A DNA stretch of 64,000 bases from Pseudomonas sp. 2FG (lineage in GTDB: Bacteria > Pseudomonadota > Gammaproteobacteria > Pseudomonadales > Pseudomonadaceae), in contig NZ_SCMP01000008.1 of the NCBI RefSeq assembly GCF_005502935.1, forward strand, positions 124,001-188,000. The letters are read 5' to 3'. The translations under genes were made by a program, and so were the position numbers. Below the pieces are notes generated by a model, which saw only the letters and a program-made list of their open reading frames with translations, searched no databases and had not been told where the DNA came from. This document shows, piece by piece, positions 56,056-64,000 of this stretch (its first letter is position 1; every line of letters begins with the position of its first letter).

Positions 56056-56099
56056 AGCACCCGGCTGCCTATCAGGATGAATCGCCGAGGAGACGCTCA

Positions 56100-59653
<3,554 letters not shown>

Positions 59654-59733
59654 GTTGAGCCAGCTGCGCTCCGACTTCCGCTTCGAGCACCCGCTGTGGG
59701 TGCGCTGAGCGGAGGTCGAGCGGAGGGTGCCCG

Positions 59734-60327
59734 TTAGTGGCGAGTACCGATCAACTCGAACAGGCGCGCCCGATCCGCCGCAAAGCTGGCTTCGGCCTGC
59801 TTGCGACCCTCCTGATAACGCAGAATGTCCTTCTGCAATCCCGCTTGCTCTGCTTTCAGGTTGTCGATCTGCGCGACCAGATGTTCGGGGACTTGGCGCC
59901 CGGCCCGCTCCTGATCGGCCGCCTGGCTCTGCAAGTTCGCCTGCTGCGTACGCAGCGACTGCAAGTTGCCCTGCGCCGCGCTGATCACGCCATCCAACTC
60001 GGCAAGCTTGCGGGCCTGGGCTCGATCGACATCATCCACCGTGGAGTACAGGCGCAGTAACTGGGCATCGGAGCTGGCCCGCGCCTTATCCGCGAGCTGA
60101 CGCTGCATTTCCTCGGCGCTCGGTGCCGGCGGAATCACCTTGACCACCCGGCCCTGATCGTTGAGCACCTCGTAGCCTTTACTGATGTACTCCGGCGGCA
60201 CACCCAGGCGATCCAACACCGTGACGCCCTTGGCGTCTACGTAACGGTACAGCTCCGCCGCCCCGGCCAAAACCGGCAACAGCAAGCCGAACAACAACGT
60301 AAAACGAACTGCCCCCGACTTGACCAT
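59734..60327 (-). CDS. DUF4124-domain periplasmic protein with coiled coil
   Basis: A 197-residue exported protein. A signal peptide (AVRFTLLFGLLLPVLAGAAE) precedes a DUF4124 domain (LYRYVDAKGVTVLDRLGVPP), then a long coiled coil at about 70-190 (RAQARKLAELDGVISAAQGN, QIDNLKAEQAGLQKDILRYQ). Function is unknown; DUF4124 occurs in envelope proteins of proteobacteria. It is convergent with argB and monocistronic, about 80 bases from a GC-rich hairpin region. Confidence 0.85.
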   Translation of the reverse strand: MVKSGAVRFTLLFGLLLPVLAGAAELYRYVDAKGVTVLDRLGVPPEYISKGYEVLNDQGRVVKVIPPAPSAEEMQRQLADKARASSDAQLLRLYSTVDDVDRAQARKLAELDGVISAAQGNLQSLRTQQANLQSQAADQERAGRQVPEHLVAQIDNLKAEQAGLQKDILRYQEGRKQAEASFAADRARLFELIGTRH

Positions 60328-60357
60328 GCAGACAATACCCTGTCGTGATTAGGACTT

Positions 60358-60404
60358 AGAACCTGTTCAAGATCGTCGCGAGCGCAGCAGATCTTGAACA
60401 GGTT
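60358..60404. repeat. 47-bp inverted repeat related to the 39.2-kb element
   Basis: AACCTGTTCAAGATC (60360-60374) and GATCTTGAACAGGTT (60390-60404) pair perfectly over 15 bases. The left end AGAACCTGTTCAAGATC is the exact reverse complement of the right end of the element at 39363-39379. Only a 15-base interior remains. It lies directly after the pyrE stop and could act as a transcript-end hairpin. Confidence 0.7.
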
Positions 60405-60405
60405 A

Positions 60406-61047
60406 TTAGATTCCGTACTGCGCGCGGTAGGCCTGCACCGCCGGCAGATGCTGCTTCAGCTCGGCATCATCGGCCAGGTATTCCAGCACCTGCTGCAGCG
60501 AAACTATGCTCACCACCGGCATGCCGAAGTCACGCTCGACCTCCTGGATCGCCGACAGTTCGCCCTGACCGCGCTCCTGACGATTCAGCGCGATCAGCAC
60601 GCCGGCCGCTTGCGCACCCTGCCCATGAATGATCTGCATCACTTCGCGGATCGCCGTACCGGCGGTGATCACATCGTCGATGATCAACACCCGCCCGGCC
60701 AGGGGCGCACCGACCAGCGTGCCGCCTTCGCCATGGTCTTTGGCTTCCTTGCGGTTGAAGCACCAGGGTAGATCGCGCTGATGCTGCTCGGCCAAGGCCA
60801 CCGCGGTGGTCGCGGCTAACGGAATGCCTTTGTAGGCGGGCCCAAACAGCACATCGAAGGCAATCCCGCTCTCCACCAGCGCCGCAGCGTAGAAGCGCCC
60901 CAGCTGGGCCAAGGCCAAACCGCTGTTGAATAAGCCGGCATTGAAGAAATACGGACTGGTACGGCCCGACTTGAGGGTGAACTCACCGAAGCGCAGCACG
61001 CCGCGCTCGATGGCAAAACGAATGAACTCGCGCTGGTACGCCTGCAT
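60406..61047 (-). CDS. pyrE: Orotate phosphoribosyltransferase
   Basis: A 213-residue type I PRTase that makes OMP from orotate and PRPP. It begins [20 protein letters not shown], contains [20 protein letters not shown] (orotate site), [20 protein letters not shown] (catalytic loop) and the PRPP motif [20 protein letters not shown]. The stop is followed at once by an inverted repeat at 60358-60404. It is divergent from crc, 93 bases apart, as in other pseudomonads. Confidence 0.98.
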   Translation of the reverse strand: MQAYQREFIRFAIERGVLRFGEFTLKSGRTSPYFFNAGLFNSGLALAQLGRFYAAALVESGIAFDVLFGPAYKGIPLAATTAVALAEQHQRDLPWCFNRKEAKDHGEGGTLVGAPLAGRVLIIDDVITAGTAIREVMQIIHGQGAQAAGVLIALNRQERGQGELSAIQEVERDFGMPVVSIVSLQQVLEYLADDAELKQHLPAVQAYRAQYGI

Positions 61048-61140
61048 AAAAAAGCCCCGAACGGCACGGATTTAGCTGTGGGTTTAGCTAATAAGGATGA
61101 GCTCGGGTATCATACACGCACGTGTTTTTGGGGGCCATTT

Positions 61141-61920
61141 ATGCGGATCATCAGTGTGAACGTGAATGGTATTCAGGCTGCAGTCGAGCGCGGTTTGCTC
61201 AGTTGGCTGCAGGCTCAGAATGCCGACGTCATCTGCCTGCAGGACACCCGTGCCTCCGCCTTTGAACTGGACGACCCGGCCCTCCAACTGGATGGCTATT
61301 TCCTCTATGCCTGCGATGCCGAAGTGCCCGACCAAGGTGGTGTGGCACTCTATTCGCGGTTACAACCCAAGGCGGTGATCAGCGGGCTCGGTTTCGAGAC
61401 AGCCGATCGCTACGGGCGCTACCTGCAGGCCGATTTCGACAAAGTGAGTATCGCCACCCTGCTGCTGCCTTCCGGGCAGAGCGGTGACGAGAACTTGAAC
61501 CAGAAATTCAAGTTTATGGACGACTTCACCCACTATCTGGACAAGCAACGTCGCAAGCGCCGTGAGTACATCTACTGCGGCTCACTCTACGTTGCCCACC
61601 AGAAGCTGGATGTGAAGAACTGGCGCGACTGCCAGCAGGAGCCGGGCTTTCTCGCGCCGGAACGGGCGTGGATGGACGAAGTCGTCGGCACCATGGGCTA
61701 CGTCGATGCGCTGCGCGAAGTGAACCGCGAAGGCGACCAATTCAGTTGGTGGCCGAACAGCGAGCAGGCCGAGATGCTCAACCTAGGCTACCGCTTCGAC
61801 TATCAGTTGCTGACACCCGGCCTACGCCGCGTTGTCCGCGGCGCCCGGCTACCCCGCCAGCCACGCTTCTCTCAGCATGCTGCGCTGATTGTCGACTATG
61901 ACTGGACGCTGAGTGTGTAA
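61141..61920 (+). CDS. crc: Crc, catabolite repression control protein
   Basis: A 259-residue protein of the exonuclease III/endonuclease-exonuclease-phosphatase fold. Crc forms a translational repressor with Hfq on A-rich mRNA leaders, setting carbon-source hierarchy in Pseudomonas. MRIISVNVNGIQAAVERGLL and LSWLQAQNADVICLQDTRAS are characteristic. Key nuclease residues of ExoIII are replaced in Crc, consistent with loss of catalysis, and sequences such as YCGSLYVAHQKLDVKNWRDC follow the Crc pattern. ATG 61141 is chosen over upstream in-frame codons by homology. Confidence 0.97.
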   Translation: MRIISVNVNGIQAAVERGLLSWLQAQNADVICLQDTRASAFELDDPALQLDGYFLYACDAEVPDQGGVALYSRLQPKAVISGLGFETADRYGRYLQADFDKVSIATLLLPSGQSGDENLNQKFKFMDDFTHYLDKQRRKRREYIYCGSLYVAHQKLDVKNWRDCQQEPGFLAPERAWMDEVVGTMGYVDALREVNREGDQFSWWPNSEQAEMLNLGYRFDYQLLTPGLRRVVRGARLPRQPRFSQHAALIVDYDWTLSV

Positions 61921-61933
61921 CTGAACCTCGGGA

Positions 61934-61969
61934 CAACAAAAAGCCGGCGCTGAGCCGGCTTTTTGTTGT
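61934..61969. terminator. Bidirectional terminator (crc / DUF4870)
   Basis: ACAACAAAAAGCCGGC and GCCGGCTTTTTGTTGT form a perfect stem with a 4-base loop between convergent crc and the DUF4870 gene. Confidence 0.92.
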
Positions 61970-61979
61970 CTGCGCGAAC

Positions 61980-62348
61980 TTACTTCAGCAAGCGCCAGCA
62001 GAACGGGTAGCGGTAGGCCTGACCTTCGTTGGCCTTGATCCCGGCGATGATGGTCAGCACCAGCGCACCGATGCTGAGCAACCCCAGCAAGGCGAAACCG
62101 ATCACCACCAACATCAGCAGAATGCACACTAACGCCGCCAGCGCCACGGTGATCTGGAAGTTCAGCGCCTCTTTGCCCTGGGCATCGACAAAAGGATCGA
62201 GATCCTTCTTGATCTGCCAGACGATCAGCGGCCCCAGTAGATTGCCGAAGGGAAACACCAATCCGATAAAAGCCGCGAAGTGGCAGAACATCGCCCACTG
62301 GCGCACCTCTTGGCTGGGTGTCGGCACCGGGGTCTGGATCTCGTTCAT
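61980..62348 (-). CDS. DUF4870 (Tic20-like) small membrane protein
   Basis: A 122-residue protein with three hydrophobic helices: QWAMFCHFAAFIGLVFPFGN, NFQITVALAALVCILLMLVV and FALLGLLSIGALVLTIIAGI. WQIKKDLDPFVDAQGKEALN is a DUF4870 signature. Function is unknown. It lies between crc and rph in the same place as PA5333 in P. aeruginosa. It starts with a Glu/Pro-rich cytoplasmic tail (MNEIQTPVPTPSQEVRQ). Confidence 0.88.
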   Translation of the reverse strand: MNEIQTPVPTPSQEVRQWAMFCHFAAFIGLVFPFGNLLGPLIVWQIKKDLDPFVDAQGKEALNFQITVALAALVCILLMLVVIGFALLGLLSIGALVLTIIAGIKANEGQAYRYPFCWRLLK

Positions 62349-62375
62349 GCTGGTCCTCCTTGGATAGCTGGGAAA

Positions 62376-63098
62376 TTAGTCGGCCAGCGCCGCACGCTGC
62401 AGCTCGAACAACTCGCTCATGCCTTTCTGCGCCAGCGCCAGCATGGCATTCAGCTCGGCCGGTTGGAAAGGTGAGCCCTCTGCAGTGCCCTGCACCTCGA
62501 TAAAACCACCGTCACTGGTCATCACCACATTCAGATCGGTCTCGGCGGCGGAGTCTTCCAGGTAGTCCAGATCCAGCACCGGCTCACCCTGATACATACC
62601 GACAGAGACTGCCGCAATCATCTGCTTCAGCGGGTCGCCAGCTTTCAAGCCACCGCGCTTCTTGATGACTTTCAGCGCATCGACCAACGCGACCATGGCG
62701 CCGGTGATCGACGCGGTCCGCGTACCACCGTCTGCCTGGATCACGTCGCAGTCGACATACAGGGTGTTCTCACCCAGCTTGGACATATCCAGCGCGGCGC
62801 GCAGTGACCGGCCGATCAGGCGCTGGATCTCCAGGGTCCGCCCGCCTTGCTTGCCACGGCTGGCTTCCCGCTGATTACGCTCGCCGGTGGCGCGCGGCAA
62901 CATGCCGTACTCGGCGGTCAACCAACCTTGGCCCTGACCCTTGAGAAAACGCGGCACTCCCGACTCGACGCTGACCGTGCAGATCACCTTGGTGTCACCG
63001 AACTCCACCAGCACCGAGCCCTCGGCGTGCTTGGTGTAGTTACGGGTGATGCGGATCGAGCGCAACTGATCGGCGGCACGGCCACTGGGACGTTTCAT
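62376..63098 (-). CDS. rph: Ribonuclease PH
   Basis: A 240-residue phosphorolytic 3'-exoribonuclease that trims tRNA precursors. [20 protein letters not shown] begins the protein; [20 protein letters not shown] (phosphate-binding Arg), [39 protein letters not shown] and [20 protein letters not shown] are conserved blocks. ATG at 63096-63098 is used; codons to 63149 are upstream noncoding. It is divergent from yicC by 142 bases. Confidence 0.98.
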   Translation of the reverse strand: MKRPSGRAADQLRSIRITRNYTKHAEGSVLVEFGDTKVICTVSVESGVPRFLKGQGQGWLTAEYGMLPRATGERNQREASRGKQGGRTLEIQRLIGRSLRAALDMSKLGENTLYVDCDVIQADGGTRTASITGAMVALVDALKVIKKRGGLKAGDPLKQMIAAVSVGMYQGEPVLDLDYLEDSAAETDLNVVMTSDGGFIEVQGTAEGSPFQPAELNAMLALAQKGMSELFELQRAALAD

Positions 63099-63240
63099 TT
63101 GGAAATACCTATTCGGGACGGAAATCTGCTCGGCATTATAGGGCCGCACAGGCGGGGCGACACGCCAAATTGGGAGCTACCGACGCACTGCGCTACAATC
63201 CTGCGCCTTTCGTACCCTCTTATTCTCGCGAGGTCACCCC

Positions 63241-64000
63241 ATGGTGCACAGCATGACCGCCTTCGCCCGTGTCGAACGGGCCAGTGCCAACGGCACGCTG
63301 AGCTGGGAACTGCGTTCGGTCAACCACCGCTACCTGGAGCCGCAGCTGCGCCTGCCGGAGTCTTTCCGCGACCTCGAAGGCGCGGTGCGCGAAGCCCTGC
63401 GCCAGGGCCTGTCACGCGGCAAAGTGGAGTGCACCCTGCGCTTTGCCGAAGACACCGCCGGCAAAGCGCTGCAGCTGGATCGCGAGCGCGCGGCTCAGCT
63501 AATCGCCGCCGCAGAAAGCGTGGCCAGCCTGATCAAACAACCGGCACCGCTCAATCCGCTGGAAGTCCTGGCCTGGCCGGGCGTGCTGGTCGCCGATGCC
63601 GCCGACCCGCAGGCCCTCAACAGTGCCGCCCTGGAGCTGTTCAGCGAGGCCCTGAGCGAGCTGAAAAATGGCCGCGCGCGCGAAGGTGCCGAGCTGGCCA
63701 AGCTGCTGAATGAGCGCCTGGACAACATCGGCGAGGAAGTCAGCGCCCTGCGCGGGCTGATCCCGCAGATGCTCGCCGGGCAACGGCAAAAAATCCTCGA
63801 CCGCTGCGCCGAGATGCAGGCCGAACTGGAGCCGCAGCGCCTGGAGCAAGAGCTTGTTCTCCTTGCGCAAAAAAGCGACGTCGCCGAAGAGCTGGATCGC
63901 CTGAGCACCCACGTCAGCGAGGTCCGGCGCGTGCTGAAAGCCGGTGGCGCGGCGGGCCGGCGCCTGGATTTCCTCATGCAGGAACTCAACCGCGAGGCCA
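63241..64000 (+). CDS. yicC: YicC/YloC family endoribonuclease (3' end outside window)
   Basis: The first 253 codons of a protein that in full is about 287 residues. It starts MVHSMTAFARVERASANGTL with SWELRSVNHRYLEPQLRLPE, the YicC_N domain landmark. A central coiled coil is followed by the DUF1732 C-terminal domain (RVLKAGGAAGRRLDFLMQEL, NREA), running off the window end. YicC is reported to be an endoribonuclease affecting sRNA stability (for example RyhB in E. coli). Frame and start are clear; the last approximately 34 residues are not seen. Confidence 0.95.
   Translation, partial: MVHSMTAFARVERASANGTLSWELRSVNHRYLEPQLRLPESFRDLEGAVREALRQGLSRGKVECTLRFAEDTAGKALQLDRERAAQLIAAAESVASLIKQPAPLNPLEVLAWPGVLVADAADPQALNSAALELFSEALSELKNGRAREGAELAKLLNERLDNIGEEVSALRGLIPQMLAGQRQKILDRCAEMQAELEPQRLEQELVLLAQKSDVAEELDRLSTHVSEVRRVLKAGGAAGRRLDFLMQELNREA

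Overview
The window is a 64 kb chromosomal segment of a Pseudomonas (gammaproteobacterium). Evidence is the high G+C coding sequence with GC-rich third positions, and a gene order that follows the P. aeruginosa PA5244-PA5335 region almost step by step: algP/algQ/dsbB-type/hemYXDC/algR/algZ/argH, then cyaY/lptM/lysA/dapF/xerC, glnK/amtB, rep/xpt/cytochrome c5/pauR/dadX/dadA/lrp, pauB/pauC/transaminase, rpmBG, radC/coaBC/dut/algC/argB, pyrE/crc and rph/yicC. It is not P. aeruginosa itself: several genes are missing, broken or added. Species assignment is not possible by eye.

Layout. 1-6 kb: end of a DedA membrane protein, elbB, a hotdog thioesterase, YaiI, a LysE exporter, TerC and an ABC-F ATPase. 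6-16 kb: the alginate and heme regulatory block (TIGR02444 protein, histone H1-like algP with a long Lys-Pro-Ala repeat, a decayed FKBP isomerase gene, algQ, DsbB-type oxidase, hemY-hemX-hemD-hemC, algR-algZ) ending at divergent argH. 17-25 kb: a GST, two small conserved proteins, a locally decayed stretch (broken rnk, gutted araC-type regulator) around cyaY, then lptM-lysA-dapF-DUF484-xerC-HAD. 25-30 kb: sutA, a yjbQ remnant, glnK-amtB behind a likely sigma-54/NtrC promoter, ubiK and a YifB/ComM AAA+ ATPase. 30-36 kb: an orphan WspA-like chemoreceptor, then an AT-rich two-gene island (C39-like cysteine peptidase plus a divergent FtsZ/tubulin-like GTPase), then a ProE-like c-di-GMP phosphodiesterase. 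36-51 kb: rep, xpt, cytochrome c5 and a D-alanine/polyamine catabolic block. 51-64 kb: ribosomal proteins L33/L28, a peptide-binding protein, and radC, coaBC, dut, algC (long form with membrane domain), argB, pyrE, crc, rph and the start of yicC.

How genes work together. hemC-hemD make uroporphyrinogen III and are followed by the accessory hemX and hemY. algR/algZ, algQ, algP and algC are alginate and virulence regulators or precursor enzymes. lysA and dapF finish lysine and diaminopimelate synthesis. pauR, pauB, pauC and the omega-transaminase degrade polyamines and beta-amino acids. dadA and dadX degrade alanine under Lrp. glnK-amtB handle ammonium. crc governs catabolite repression.

The most unusual content is the AT-rich pair at 32.5-34.5 kb. 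The FtsZ-like protein keeps the two catalytic aspartates of the FtsZ T7 loop but has rewritten nucleotide loops. The peptidase-like partner keeps a plausible Cys/His/Asp triad. Together they look like an undescribed, horizontally acquired cytoskeletal-GTPase/protease module. Other points of interest are four decayed genes (two with in-frame amber codons), a terminal-inverted-repeat element abutting the xpt and pyrE stops, apparent absence of cyaA from its usual slot, and a recurring ATA-GTN spelling of Ile-Val dipeptides.
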